The position numbers and the translations under genes are program-made. A DNA stretch of 64,000 nucleotides from Vibrio sp. MEBiC08052 (lineage in GTDB: Bacteria > Pseudomonadota > Gammaproteobacteria > Enterobacterales > Vibrionaceae): contig NZ_KQ947475.1 of assembly GCF_001506075.1 (NCBI RefSeq), forward strand, positions 310,001 through 374,000. Reading direction: 5' to 3'. This document shows positions 21,448 through 29,919 of the stretch, piece after piece. Under the pieces are notes generated by a model, which was not told the origin of the DNA, did no database searches, and was given only the letters and a program-made list of their open reading frames with translations. Each line of letters begins with the position of its first letter. Position 1 is the first letter of the stretch.

Positions 21448-23172
21448 ATGTGGGAACAAGGGGTGATAATTGCAATTCTATGCGGTGTGGTTGTCTGTTT
21501 ACTGTTCACGCGGGTGAAACCGAGTTTGATCTTTGCCGGGGCTGCATTTATCACCTTTATTGCCGGTATGATTGATGTGAGTGATTTAGCCGCAAATTTC
21601 ACAAACTCATCCTTACTGACTCTGATTTTGTTGATTCTGGCTTCTGCCGCGCTGGAAAAAACGCGGCTTATCAGTTGGATCAGTAGCAATATTTCAGAGG
21701 GGCGGCTCGGTACGGTGATCGCGAAGCTGGGTTTATCGACTGCTTTTCTCTCTTCGTTCACCAATAACACTGCCGTTGTTGTTTCTCTGATTGGGGCGAT
21801 TAAGCGCAATCAGCAACACGCACCGTCAAAGTTATTAATTCCGCTGTCTTACACGGCTATCTTTGGCGGTACGCTGACTTTGATTGGCACATCAACCAAT
21901 CTGATCATCAATAGTTTTGTTGAAGATGCAGGCTTGCCTAGTCTCGACTTTTTCGCCCCGACCATGATTGGTCTGGCCGTCCTTCTCGGTGGGTTACTGC
22001 TGCTGATTCCATTGAGTTATCTGTTACCGAATAATGATGAATCAGGGCAGGATGAATTACCGTATTTTTTGGAAGCGACTGTCGGCGATAGCTCACCGTT
22101 AGTCGGACGCAATATTGCAGAAAATAACCTGCGAGCACTCCGTAAGCTATTCTTAGCTGAGGTTATTCGCAATGGTGAGAGTGTCCCTTCTGTCGGACCT
22201 GATTTTGTCTTACAGTCCCAGGACCGACTGCTATTTTGCGGTGATGTCGAAAGTGTCTCGACACTTCAGGAAATCAAAGGGTTAACCTTGTTTGGTCAGC
22301 ATCATCTTAACGGTCAGAATTTTGTCGAAGTGGTGGTGAGTTCTTCAGCCAGTTTCTGTAATAAGACCCTCAAATCCAGTCACTTCCGCGAACGTTTTGA
22401 TGCCGTCGTCGTTGCTATTCGTCGTGGACATGAGCGTCTGGAAGGTGGGCTGGGAAATATTACCTTAACGGCCGGTGATACACTGGTACTCGTTCCGGGA
22501 AAACAATTTGAAGCTCAGCGTCATGCGCTGCATCGGGAATTTTTATTCATCAATGATCTGGATTCGAGTGCCCGTTTAGACAGCCATAAGTCCAGTCTGG
22601 TATTGCTCGGTTTTATGGCGGTGATTGGTGCAGCCTTACTTCATTGGCTACCGATTATCAAAGGACTCGCGATCTATCTGATTCTATTAGTTATCTTTGG
22701 TATCGTGCAAATTGGTGAATTACGCCGTCGCTTTCCTATCGATATTGTCGTGATTGTCGGTTCAGCGTTATCGATTGCCCAGTTGATGATTTCATCGGGA
22801 CTTTCGCAACGTATGGGTGAATTTTTTATTCACACGATGAACGGCTGGGGCGTGTTTGGTGGTTTGGTCGCAACCTATCTGATTACCTTGATTCTGACTG
22901 AGCTGATCACCAACAATGCTGCCGCTGCGCTGGCTTTTCCGTTGGGGTACAGTCTGGCTGTCGGCTATGGCGTGGATCCGATGCCATTTATTATGGCGGT
23001 GTTATTCGGTGCCAGTGCAAGCTTTATTTCTCCCTATGGTTATCAGACCAATCTGCTGGTCTATAGTATCGGTAACTACAAAATGAGTGATTATGTCAGA
23101 ATCGGGATTCCGATTTCCTTGGTCTATTCTTCGCTTGTTCTGACCTTAATTCCGGTATTTTTTCCGTTTTAA
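21448..23172 (+). CDS. SLC13-family permease, probable sulfate transporter
   Basis: A 574-residue inner-membrane permease of the SLC13/DASS type. Two sets of membrane helices (about 5-200 and 390-574) flank a soluble region of about 190 residues that looks like two RCK-C (TrkA-C) repeats, for example VGRNIAENNLRALRKLFLAE and GDTLVLVPGKQFEAQR. The DASS-type motif SSFTNNTAVVVSLIGAIKRN is near residue 99, and GTSTNLIINS near 152. Its location between cysN and cysC suggests sulfate uptake, but the substrate is inferred from context only. ATG at 21448 with GAGGG upstream is preferred over GTG at 21445. Confidence 0.85.
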   Translation: MWEQGVIIAILCGVVVCLLFTRVKPSLIFAGAAFITFIAGMIDVSDLAANFTNSSLLTLILLILASAALEKTRLISWISSNISEGRLGTVIAKLGLSTAFLSSFTNNTAVVVSLIGAIKRNQQHAPSKLLIPLSYTAIFGGTLTLIGTSTNLIINSFVEDAGLPSLDFFAPTMIGLAVLLGGLLLLIPLSYLLPNNDESGQDELPYFLEATVGDSSPLVGRNIAENNLRALRKLFLAEVIRNGESVPSVGPDFVLQSQDRLLFCGDVESVSTLQEIKGLTLFGQHHLNGQNFVEVVVSSSASFCNKTLKSSHFRERFDAVVVAIRRGHERLEGGLGNITLTAGDTLVLVPGKQFEAQRHALHREFLFINDLDSSARLDSHKSSLVLLGFMAVIGAALLHWLPIIKGLAIYLILLVIFGIVQIGELRRRFPIDIVVIVGSALSIAQLMISSGLSQRMGEFFIHTMNGWGVFGGLVATYLITLILTELITNNAAAALAFPLGYSLAVGYGVDPMPFIMAVLFGASASFISPYGYQTNLLVYSIGNYKMSDYVRIGIPISLVYSSLVLTLIPVFFPF

Positions 23173-23226
23173 TCCGGATTGTTTTTAAACAATGTATTGA
23201 TAAGTTTACGTATAAGGAAGAGTGTT

Positions 23227-23856
23227 ATGAGTATCGCGCCAAATGAAAAAGATGAGAATATCGTCTGGCACCAGCACCCGATCGATAAAACATTTCGTGC
23301 GACGCTGAAAAAACAGAAACCGGCAGTGCTTTGGTTTACCGGATTATCAGGGGCGGGTAAATCAACGGTTGCCGGTGCACTGGAAAATCGTCTGGCGCAA
23401 TTGGGTTATCACACCTATTTACTCGATGGTGATAATGTCCGGCACGGGTTATGTCGAGACCTCGGCTTTTCTGCTCAGGATCGTCGGGAAAATATCCGAC
23501 GGATCGGTGAACTGGCGAAGCTGATGGCAGATGCCGGACTGATCGTGCTCACTGCATTTATCTCTCCCCATCGTGCCGAACGCCAAATGGTGCGCGAGTT
23601 ACTGCCGGATGGGGAATTTCTGGAAGTGTTTGTAAATACCACACTGGAAGTTTGTGAGCTGCGCGATCCGAAAGGTCTGTACAAAAAAGCCCGCGCTGGG
23701 GAGATTAGCAACTTTACCGGTATCGATGCTGAATACGAAATGCCATTACAGCCTGAAATCGACTTGCCTGCCGGTGAAATGGGGATTGATGCACTGGTTG
23801 AACAATGTCTGACAGAACTGAATCAACGCGGCATTATTGATACGTCAGCACATTAA
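23227..23856 (+). CDS. cysC: Adenylyl-sulfate kinase
   Basis: A 209-residue APS kinase that phosphorylates APS to PAPS, the substrate of PAPS reductase. The Walker A motif [18 protein letters not shown] is near residue 35, and [16 protein letters not shown], with APS-binding residues, follows. The start ATG at 23227 has AAGGAAG upstream; the longer reading from 23179 overlaps this site and is rejected. Last gene of the sulfate-activation cluster, converging on a TIGR03899-type gene. Confidence 0.96.
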   Translation: MSIAPNEKDENIVWHQHPIDKTFRATLKKQKPAVLWFTGLSGAGKSTVAGALENRLAQLGYHTYLLDGDNVRHGLCRDLGFSAQDRRENIRRIGELAKLMADAGLIVLTAFISPHRAERQMVRELLPDGEFLEVFVNTTLEVCELRDPKGLYKKARAGEISNFTGIDAEYEMPLQPEIDLPAGEMGIDALVEQCLTELNQRGIIDTSAH

Positions 23857-23881
23857 TCAGTAGTTCCCGGCAGAAATTGAA

Positions 23882-24775
23882 TCAGACAGTATGGTGAATA
23901 CTGCCCGTTACATCGGTATGAATCATGAATTTCTGCCCTAACAGGGCAATCATTTGATCATAGTATTGTTGGTTGAGCTTATTGCCCAGTAGTTTACACA
24001 GCTCATTACCGGTGGGGCTAAAACGATAATAGAGCAAATGTATCCCCTTACTCATGGCCTGTAGAGACAGATTCTTTCCCTGATAGTGGAAGGGGAGTGG
24101 CGATTCTTGCTCGATTTCACCGGAGGCGAGCTCGGTTGCATGAAGTAAGCCGAGCTCGATCATCACCAGCAAGCTTGAATAGGGAAGCTGAAAACTACCC
24201 AGACTCAGCGTAATGGTGGTATCGCGCTTGCCAAAGGTAAAAATGCCATTGTGTGCCCGGATCCCAACGAATAGCTTACGGCTGTTATCTTGTCCGAAAC
24301 TACAGGCAAGGGCCGCTGATTTTTGCAGAATCTGAGCCTCTTTTGGTGTCATATCTTTCAGCACTTGCAAGGCTTTCATGGATGTTGAGCCCGGGTTGGT
24401 CACTTCCCGTTTGAGCACTTGTGCCCACAGGCGCTGCATCGACGAGTTATGGATATCCTGAGCCATATCGAAAAAGCGGTAGAGCCAGTCTTGATCGGGA
24501 TCGCCAGCTGTCTCGTTTTTACAAGATTTATGGGCAAGTTTGATAATGCTCTCGAGGTTTTTTTGCCGTTGTTCTTTCCGTTTACGTTCCCGCTTTAGGG
24601 CTCTGTCCAGTGGAGAAATGTCGGTTTTTTCTTCACTGATCAGCGCATCGAGCCCATAATCTTTGGCAATATTTTGGATCCGGTGACCACTATCTTTGAT
24701 GTAGCGTCCTCTTGAATGAGATTTGGTTGTCCCATCATCCTGATGTTCAATGATCGTGGGTGTACGTTGTTCCAT
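23882..24775 (-). CDS. TIGR03899-family (DUF2806-like) protein
   Basis: A 297-residue cytosolic protein, no signal peptide or membrane segment, resembling the TIGR03899/DUF2806 family of marine gammaproteobacteria. A charged N-terminal part with a basic coiled stretch (LDRALKRERKRKEQRQKNLE) leads to an alpha-helical region including QDWLYRFFDMAQDIHNSSMQ and RLWAQVLKREVTNPGSTSMK. That last segment, in which the protein acts on "mixed" residues near WAQVLKRE, is typical of the family. The start MEQRTPTIIEHQ is chosen because upstream codons lack family features. Function unknown. Confidence 0.75.
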   Translation of the reverse strand: MEQRTPTIIEHQDDGTTKSHSRGRYIKDSGHRIQNIAKDYGLDALISEEKTDISPLDRALKRERKRKEQRQKNLESIIKLAHKSCKNETAGDPDQDWLYRFFDMAQDIHNSSMQRLWAQVLKREVTNPGSTSMKALQVLKDMTPKEAQILQKSAALACSFGQDNSRKLFVGIRAHNGIFTFGKRDTTITLSLGSFQLPYSSLLVMIELGLLHATELASGEIEQESPLPFHYQGKNLSLQAMSKGIHLLYYRFSPTGNELCKLLGNKLNQQYYDQMIALLGQKFMIHTDVTGSIHHTV

Positions 24776-24905
24776 GAATAATTTGATACCGACTGACAAT
24801 TGAGAGCAATAGTAACAATTTAACGCGGAATGCGAGAGACATCTAGCCGAATTGATCAAATTCCGCTACTCAAGATGCTAATATTTTGTTAAAATTGTTA
24901 CTACT

Positions 24906-24911
24906 TATAAT
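24906..24911 (+). promoter_or_regulatory. Possible -10 element for a small membrane ORF
   Basis: A perfect TATAAT lies at 24906-24911, 12 bases before the ATG of a 30-codon hydrophobic reading frame. No good -35 is seen at the correct spacing (TTTTGT with 16 bases is the nearest). Confidence 0.3.
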
Positions 24912-24922
24912 TTTAAACATTG

Positions 24923-25015
24923 ATGATTCCAGTGAAAAAGGCTCTGTCTATCACCGTAATATTTATTCTTTATTTTGCTTTACTCGGCTATCTCTCAAGT
25001 TATCTTGTCGTATAA
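24923..25015 (+). CDS. Possible 30-residue single-span membrane protein
   Basis: A short frame in the gap between the TIGR03899-type gene and the zinc operon, reading MIPVKKALSITVIFILYFAL and on through LGYLSSYLVV. Lysines at residues 5-6 followed by a continuous hydrophobic stretch (about 7-30) give the look of a small single-span inner-membrane protein, N-terminus inside. A TATAAT lies just upstream, but there is no Shine-Dalgarno sequence, and a GTG at 24932 is an alternative start. It may be a chance frame in AT-rich DNA. Function not assigned. Confidence 0.3.
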   Translation: MIPVKKALSITVIFILYFALLGYLSSYLVV

Positions 25016-25024
25016 ATATTGTTC

Positions 25025-25525
25025 TTACTGATCATCGTAAGGTTCAATACGACTTCCTTCGATCTTATACCCGGCATCTGCAACGTCACTGCTGACAGGC
25101 TCTGCTTTTAGTTTGCCCACGACATAAATCACATCCCACAGCTCCTGAACGGGGGCGCCCTGAGGAAATTTCACATAGATAATCTGATTGGGTGGTGGTG
25201 GTGGCACATGGATGCAGGCCCCGAAATAAGGGACGAGCAGAAACTCAGTAATGGTCTGATCGTCACCTTCAAGCGGGATGACAAATCCGGGAATTTTGAC
25301 AAACTTCCCATCGAGTTCTGGCCTGACAGCACCGATATGGCTCTGTTGGGCTGGCGTATTACCGTTATGATTCACTGTCGGCATTCCTTGCTGATCGAAC
25401 TGATGACGTTCTTTCTTCGGAATGAGATCCATCCAATCAAGCGTCTGAGGTTTTTGCGCCCCCCAGACTGAAACAGAGCATAGGGTCATGAACAGAAGCA
25501 TGACCGATGAAAACGCATTTTTCAT
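25025..25525 (-). CDS. DUF3299 exported protein of the zinc operon
   Basis: A 166-residue DUF3299-type protein with an N-terminal signal peptide (MKNAFSSVMLLFMTLCSVSV then WGAQ). The conserved middle reads VKIPGFVIPLEGDDQTITEF and LVPYFGACIHVPPPPPNQII, with a Cys and a His close together that could bind metal. It is the last of five genes transcribed leftward behind a Zur box, eight bases after an FtsX-type permease, so a periplasmic role beside a zinc ABC system is likely. In V. cholerae a similar five-gene operon is called zrgABCDE; I do not assign the letter here. Confidence 0.85.
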   Translation of the reverse strand: MKNAFSSVMLLFMTLCSVSVWGAQKPQTLDWMDLIPKKERHQFDQQGMPTVNHNGNTPAQQSHIGAVRPELDGKFVKIPGFVIPLEGDDQTITEFLLVPYFGACIHVPPPPPNQIIYVKFPQGAPVQELWDVIYVVGKLKAEPVSSDVADAGYKIEGSRIEPYDDQ

Positions 25526-25533
25526 TAAATTTC

Positions 25534-26793
25534 CTATATTCTTATGGTCATACCATCACTGAGTGACTGTCTGTAGGCTCGTAATGCGGGTACGACCCCA
25601 ATCAGGATCCCTGCGAGTTGTACATAACCCAATAATTGCCACTCATGATAGCTCAAACGATCGACTGTTATCATGATCCCGTATTGCGAGTGAATCAGCG
25701 GTGCGACAATTGACATTAAACCATATAAACCCGCCACGCCAACAAGAATGCCGGCAAAGGTTAAGGTACTGGCTTCACTGATCAATAAAGCAAAGACATG
25801 CTTGGGCTGTGCTCCCATAGCGCGAAGAATCGCCATCTCGCGTCGCCTTTCTTGCAAACTGGTTAACAGGCTGCTGAGCATCCCCATCAGGCCGGCAATG
25901 ACCACAAAAACCGAAACGGCCATTAACGCTTGCTCTGCCACCGACATCATGCCCCATAATTCTTGTAATGCAACACCCGGGAGAATTGCACTTAAGGGTT
26001 CTTTACGATATTCGTTGATCTCTCGTTGCAATGCGAATGTCTGAATACGAGATTTTAAGCCCAGATACATCGCTGTAATTTGAGTGGGTTGAAAATGTCG
26101 TTTTTCCAGAATGGCTGCATCCGGTGTTTCACCAATATGAGCCCCAGACTCCCAACCGACATGAATCGCTTCTATTGCTGCCAGAGACACATGAACCGTT
26201 CGATCCACCGGTGTTCCTGTCGGGGCAAGAATTCCTGTGACGGTAAAGGGAAGGTGATCGTGGCGGCTGAATCCGACGTCGCTAATCCCATGTGCAATAA
26301 TAATTTTGCTGCCGATATGATAGTTGAGTTTTTTGGCGACATCGGCACCGATGACTGTATCGAATAGCCCGTGGAACGGTTGACCGGCCTGAAAACTCAG
26401 GTGTTGCTTATGTCCGTATTGATAGAATTTAAAGTAATCAAGGTTGGTTCCCATGACCCGAAAGCCTTTATGAGAATCACCCAGTGAAATCGGGATCGCC
26501 CATTTCACCGCCCGATGATGGCTGAATTCCTGAAAACTTTTCCAGTCAATATTGTTGGTTGCATTGCCGATCCGAAAGACGGAATAAAGGAGCAGATTGA
26601 CTTGGCCCGACCGTCCGCCGACGATCAGATCGGTGCCGGAAATCGTATTGGCAAAACTACTTTTTGCCTGCGTTCGGATCCGTTCTACCCCCATGAGCAG
26701 AATGACCGAAATAGCAACTGTTAAAATCGTTAACAGTGCCGTTGTTTTACGGTTGAGAACACTCTTCCAAGCCAGATTCATAATGATTTTCAT
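25534..26793 (-). CDS. FtsX-type ABC transporter permease of the zinc operon
   Basis: A 419-residue permease of the MacB/LolC/FtsX type: an N-terminal helix (about 15-37), a large periplasmic domain (about 40-280) and three C-terminal helices (about 290-410), with the FtsX signature LTSLQERRREMAILRAMGAQ near residue 312. It pairs with the ATPase encoded immediately upstream (two-base gap). Such permeases usually move lipids, lipoproteins or energy to the envelope rather than import metal, so the link to zinc comes from the operon and its Zur box. Confidence 0.9.
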   Translation of the reverse strand: MKIIMNLAWKSVLNRKTTALLTILTVAISVILLMGVERIRTQAKSSFANTISGTDLIVGGRSGQVNLLLYSVFRIGNATNNIDWKSFQEFSHHRAVKWAIPISLGDSHKGFRVMGTNLDYFKFYQYGHKQHLSFQAGQPFHGLFDTVIGADVAKKLNYHIGSKIIIAHGISDVGFSRHDHLPFTVTGILAPTGTPVDRTVHVSLAAIEAIHVGWESGAHIGETPDAAILEKRHFQPTQITAMYLGLKSRIQTFALQREINEYRKEPLSAILPGVALQELWGMMSVAEQALMAVSVFVVIAGLMGMLSSLLTSLQERRREMAILRAMGAQPKHVFALLISEASTLTFAGILVGVAGLYGLMSIVAPLIHSQYGIMITVDRLSYHEWQLLGYVQLAGILIGVVPALRAYRQSLSDGMTIRI

Positions 26794-26795
26794 GT

Positions 26796-27506
26796 TTAGT
26801 TTCCTACCCGGTTCAGTTGCGGCAGACTGATACTGCGGTTAAACATGGACTCCAGAGTTGGATCGTGGCTGACAAAGACCAGTGTTGCATTGACTTGATC
26901 GGCCTCTTCCATCAGGAGCTGAATAAAGGCGCTGCGGTTATCGTAATCCAGCGCTGAAGTCGGTTCGTCAGCAATGATCAGTTTCGGTGAACCAATCAAC
27001 GCTCGTGCGGCAGCAACACGTTGTTGTTGCCCGATACTGAGTTCCACCACCGGCTGGTTGAGCAAATGTTCCGGAAGTTTTAATCCGGTCAGCAATTGGT
27101 GGGCTTTGTCTCGCAAGGTACCGGTAATATTTTCACGACGCCGTGCTGAAAAGTGGCAGGGAAGCACAACATTATCGATAACCGATAGATACGGCAACAG
27201 ATTAAATTGTTGAAATATATAACCAATATGATCCGCGCGGAAGCGATCGCGCTGTCTGGATGGCAAATCAGATAATTCATGGCCTAAGACGGAGAGTGAA
27301 CCAGACTGACAAGTATTGATCCCTGTCAGGAGGGCAAGCAGGGTTGATTTCCCACAGCCACTTGGTCCTTTGATGAATAGATGCTCACCGGCACTGACGG
27401 TCAGATGCTCAATATCAATCATCGGGGGTGCATCGGCAGCCCACCGAAATTGCACATCACGGAGCTCGATGACGTATTCTGATCCAGATGGTTGTGAATC
27501 CTTCAT
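26796..27506 (-). CDS. LolD/MacB-type ABC ATPase of the zinc operon
   Basis: A 236-residue ABC ATPase. Walker A is LFIKGPSGCGKSTLLALLTG (about residues 43-62), the signature is VELSIGQQQRVAAARALIGS, and Walker B is PKLIIADEPTSALD. The sequence resembles LolD/MacB ATPases that partner FtsX-type permeases. The start MKDSQPSGSEYVIEL, with AGAGGA upstream, is preferred over an ATG ten codons earlier. It is third in the operon, after zrgA. Confidence 0.9.
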   Translation of the reverse strand: MKDSQPSGSEYVIELRDVQFRWAADAPPMIDIEHLTVSAGEHLFIKGPSGCGKSTLLALLTGINTCQSGSLSVLGHELSDLPSRQRDRFRADHIGYIFQQFNLLPYLSVIDNVVLPCHFSARRRENITGTLRDKAHQLLTGLKLPEHLLNQPVVELSIGQQQRVAAARALIGSPKLIIADEPTSALDYDNRSAFIQLLMEEADQVNATLVFVSHDPTLESMFNRSISLPQLNRVGN

Positions 27507-27568
27507 TACTCGAAATCCTCTGAGAAGGCAGGACATTTGAATGCCCTGCCGCTACGTGAAGTTTGATG

Positions 27569-28207
27569 TTATAAAGATACCTTGGTCTGGTCCGGGTTCA
27601 GCTTAATGGCGGTCTGCTGACGATCCGTAAAGACATTGGTATGAATTTCATGTGAGCGTGGGAAATGGCTAAACCACTGGGTAGAGAGATGATCTAACTT
27701 TCCGCTGTCCCGACAGGTATATGTATATTGAATTGAGAAGGCTGTATGTGTGCCATGTTCGTGTTCATCGCCATCATGATGATGTTCTTCATCGTGGTCT
27801 GCATCTTCATCGTGGTCATGATGGTGTCCACTTTCATGGGTTGCCTCATCATGGTCGTGATGCTCGTGTTCATCGTCATGGTGGTGGGCGGTCTGACGAA
27901 CATGACTATGTTCAAGTGTGCAGCCAGCCTCTGTATTGATGGTAATGAGGTCATCGGCTTGTTCCAGAAGTGCCATTGCTTGATTGAGCGCTTGATGCTC
28001 CTGATCAGTTTGTGGCGGATGCTCAAAACCGACGACATCCATCCCCGGAGCTGTGATTTCAACCAACAATGCATCAGCATCCTGAGCAATATTCATTTCG
28101 ACAACACCGTGAACATGCGCTTCGTGCTGACGAAAACCCTCTTCGGCTTGTGCGGATACCGCTGCCATGAGCCCTGCAATAAGTGCAAGGTTATGTATTT
28201 TTAACAT
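27569..28207 (-). CDS. zrgA: Histidine-rich ZrgA-family (DUF2796) zinc uptake protein
   Basis: A 212-residue periplasmic protein of the DUF2796/ZrgA type. The signal peptide MLKIHNLALIAGLMAAVSAQ ends at AEEG. Mature N-terminus HEAHVHGVVEMNIAQDADAL is the family signature. The centre (about 110-160) is an extreme His/Asp/Glu run, with many HH and DHDE units, suited to binding zinc. Start chosen at 28207, with GGAG seven bases upstream; the longer frame has no signal peptide. It is the second gene of the Zur-boxed operon. The symbol follows the V. cholerae zrg operon and is assigned by family. Confidence 0.85.
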   Translation of the reverse strand: MLKIHNLALIAGLMAAVSAQAEEGFRQHEAHVHGVVEMNIAQDADALLVEITAPGMDVVGFEHPPQTDQEHQALNQAMALLEQADDLITINTEAGCTLEHSHVRQTAHHHDDEHEHHDHDEATHESGHHHDHDEDADHDEEHHHDGDEHEHGTHTAFSIQYTYTCRDSGKLDHLSTQWFSHFPRSHEIHTNVFTDRQQTAIKLNPDQTKVSL

Positions 28208-28439
28208 GAAAAAAACTCCGTCGTTAAGATGATTTAAATCGAACTCATAATGAACCTCAGTCTGGTATGGGTGCTGATTGATTGTGGGCATGAATTGATT
28301 TTTAATCGCAACGGATTGAACAGCCACAGCGGTCTGTCGTGAAAGTGTTGCGGATCTAAAAATCATCATTGCTCGACAAACAATGACCCCAAGAAACCGA
28401 CCTGACTGATTATCAGATAAACAGCTCCTGAGCTGAGGC

Positions 28440-28754
28440 TTACTGAACGACTAGCGGAGGTGAGCGCGCAAAATAAGCTAAAAACGGCAGGCTTATTCTG
28501 ATGATTTCAGACGTCGGCTCGTTATATCCGTGAGACGCGATGACCGGCAGAATCGGCGCAGAAGATTGAATGGCATGATGAATTCCGGCAAATAACTGAC
28601 AATCATGGTGTTGATGATGCACCGCCAATGTGTCAGCTTGATGAATAATGTAAGCCGCGCTGAGCCAGAGCATCAAAAAGATGGCAGCAAGAGCAACCAT
28701 CTTTTCGGGGAGACGAGTCATTGGTGGACGAATCGTTTTACTGGCAGCCAACAT
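28440..28754 (-). CDS. DUF2607-like small membrane protein, first gene of zinc operon
   Basis: A 104-residue protein resembling the Vibrio DUF2607 family. An N-terminal hydrophobic segment (about 20-37, MVALAAIFLMLWLSAAYIIH) acts as anchor or signal, followed by a His-rich patch VHHQHHDCQLFAGIHHAI (about 49-66) with Cys and six His that could bind zinc. A Zur-type palindrome lies 25 bases upstream. A small hairpin (CAGCTC-ct-GAGCTG, 28422-28435) follows the stop, before a 232-base gap to zrgA with no other gene seen in it. Confidence 0.75.
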   Translation of the reverse strand: MLAASKTIRPPMTRLPEKMVALAAIFLMLWLSAAYIIHQADTLAVHHQHHDCQLFAGIHHAIQSSAPILPVIASHGYNEPTSEIIRISLPFLAYFARSPPLVVQ

Positions 28755-28777
28755 GGGACATCCGCAGTGAATGGAAA

Positions 28778-28796
28778 AATGTTATAATATAACAAT
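28778..28796. promoter_or_regulatory. Zur box
   Basis: An imperfect 19-base palindrome around a perfect core GTTATA-A-TATAAC (28781-28793), reading AATGTTATAATATAACAAT. It closely matches the gammaproteobacterial Zur consensus. On the minus strand TTGCAC lies 16 bases before TATTAT, so the palindrome covers the -10 of the zinc operon; zinc-loaded Zur would block RNA polymerase. Confidence 0.85.
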
Positions 28797-28840
28797 CAAC
28801 CGCGGGTGCAAGTGTTATTCGTATAACAGTCAGCAATCGC

Positions 28841-29470
28841 TCAGAGTGATGTGAAGCAAACGCCTGTTCCCGCGAGTCCGCAATAACCATTCGGATTTTT
28901 TGCCAGATATTGCTGGTGGTAACTTTCCGCAAAGTAATAAGGCCCGGCGGAGAGGATCTCCGTGGTGATTTGCCCCTTGCCTTCACTATTCAATGACTTT
29001 TGGTAGGTTTGTCGTGAATGTTCTGCGATTAAGCGCTGTTTATCATGATAAACATAGATGACTGAACGGTACTGTGTGCCGAGATCATTGCCCTGACGCA
29101 TGCCTTGGGTTGGATCGTGATTTTCCCAGAAATAACCCAGCAGCGTTTCCAGCGAAATTTGTTGTGGCTGATAAATTATCCGCACGACTTCGGCATGGCC
29201 GGTTTGACCGGTACATACTTCTTCATAGGTCGGATTCGGTGTATAGCCGCCTGAGTAACCGACCGATGTAGAAATGACACCGGGAAGTTGCCAGAACAGT
29301 CTTTCCGCACCCCAGAAGCAGCCCATCCCAATCAATATTTTCTGTTGGCCTTTTTCTGGCTCAGCCGTGAGACGGGAGTGATTGACAAAATGACTGTCTT
29401 CTATTTCAAGGGGGGTGAAACGACCTTTCAGAGCGGTTTCTTCTGTAACCATCTGTTGTTTGTCTGACAT
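28841..29470 (-). CDS. msrA: Peptide-methionine (S)-S-oxide reductase
   Basis: A 209-residue MsrA (E. coli 212). It reduces methionine-S-sulfoxide in proteins and free form. The catalytic motif [19 protein letters not shown] is near residue 50, followed by [20 protein letters not shown], with [10 protein letters not shown] and a C-terminal resolving Cys in [11 protein letters not shown]. The ATG at 29470 is chosen with AAAGG upstream; the 25-codon longer reading has no such site. Neighbour of tamA, divergent, as in enterobacteria. Confidence 0.96.
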   Translation of the reverse strand: MSDKQQMVTEETALKGRFTPLEIEDSHFVNHSRLTAEPEKGQQKILIGMGCFWGAERLFWQLPGVISTSVGYSGGYTPNPTYEEVCTGQTGHAEVVRIIYQPQQISLETLLGYFWENHDPTQGMRQGNDLGTQYRSVIYVYHDKQRLIAEHSRQTYQKSLNSEGKGQITTEILSAGPYYFAESYHQQYLAKNPNGYCGLAGTGVCFTSL

Positions 29471-29794
29471 GAGTTTACCTTTCTCTTCTTCAGGTGAATA
29501 TGAATGCTGAACGGTGAGGCCACCGAGTGTATAAATGTAGTGCATTTTTGATAAGGCGCGAACCCGGTTGTTGTTTTCCTGCGGTTAAAACGAGCAGAAC
29601 ATGATGATGTTGTACTCAGTTGAGTGAAAACTGTTAACTGGCTTCCAAATGACAGGAGATGAGGCCCTATTTCAGCGAGGGAATTTTATCGGATGTATGT
29701 GTGTTTTAGGGTGATAGATTCCGCATATCTACCGGATAACGGTGAATGATCAGCATGGTCGGAGCTTTAAATTGAAACAAACGATATCAGAAAT
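29471..29794. other. Gap between msrA and tamA, left part
   Basis: About 450 bases separate the divergent msrA and tamA genes. I see no coding sequence of conserved look and no terminator in this stretch. It must hold the msrA promoter on the minus strand, which I could not place. Tandem repeats and a promoter lie at its right end. Confidence 0.5.
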
Positions 29795-29826
29795 GATAAG
29801 TAGATGAGACGATAAGTGGATGAAAC
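29795..29826. repeat. 16-base tandem duplication upstream of tamA
   Basis: GATAAGTAGATGAGAC (29795-29810) is followed directly by GATAAGTGGATGAAAC (29811-29826), two mismatches. It lies about 60-90 bases before the tamA promoter. It may be a slippage scar or a pair of binding sites. Confidence 0.75.
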
Positions 29827-29883
29827 GACAAAATTTACGCTGAGCATACAGACGAATGACTTCTCTACGGTTAAGATATTGTT

Positions 29884-29911
29884 TTGACGCTTTATCCTGT
29901 GACATTATACA
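29884..29911 (+). promoter_or_regulatory. Probable tamA promoter
   Basis: TTGACG (29884-29889) and TATACA (29906-29911) with a 16-base spacer form a good sigma-70 promoter. The predicted start of transcription is about 29918, two bases before the tamA ATG, so the transcript would be almost leaderless from this promoter. Confidence 0.6.
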
Positions 29912-29919
29912 ACGGTTGT

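Noticed and set aside
27790..27905. Possible simple-sequence repeat or CRISPR-like pattern in the CAT/CGT-rich stretch
   Set aside because: It is the coding region for the His/Asp-rich segment of ZrgA, without spaced direct repeats.
27721..28204. Long His-rich frames on both strands over zrgA
   Set aside because: They are antisense or shifted shadows of the repetitive His/Asp codons of zrgA.
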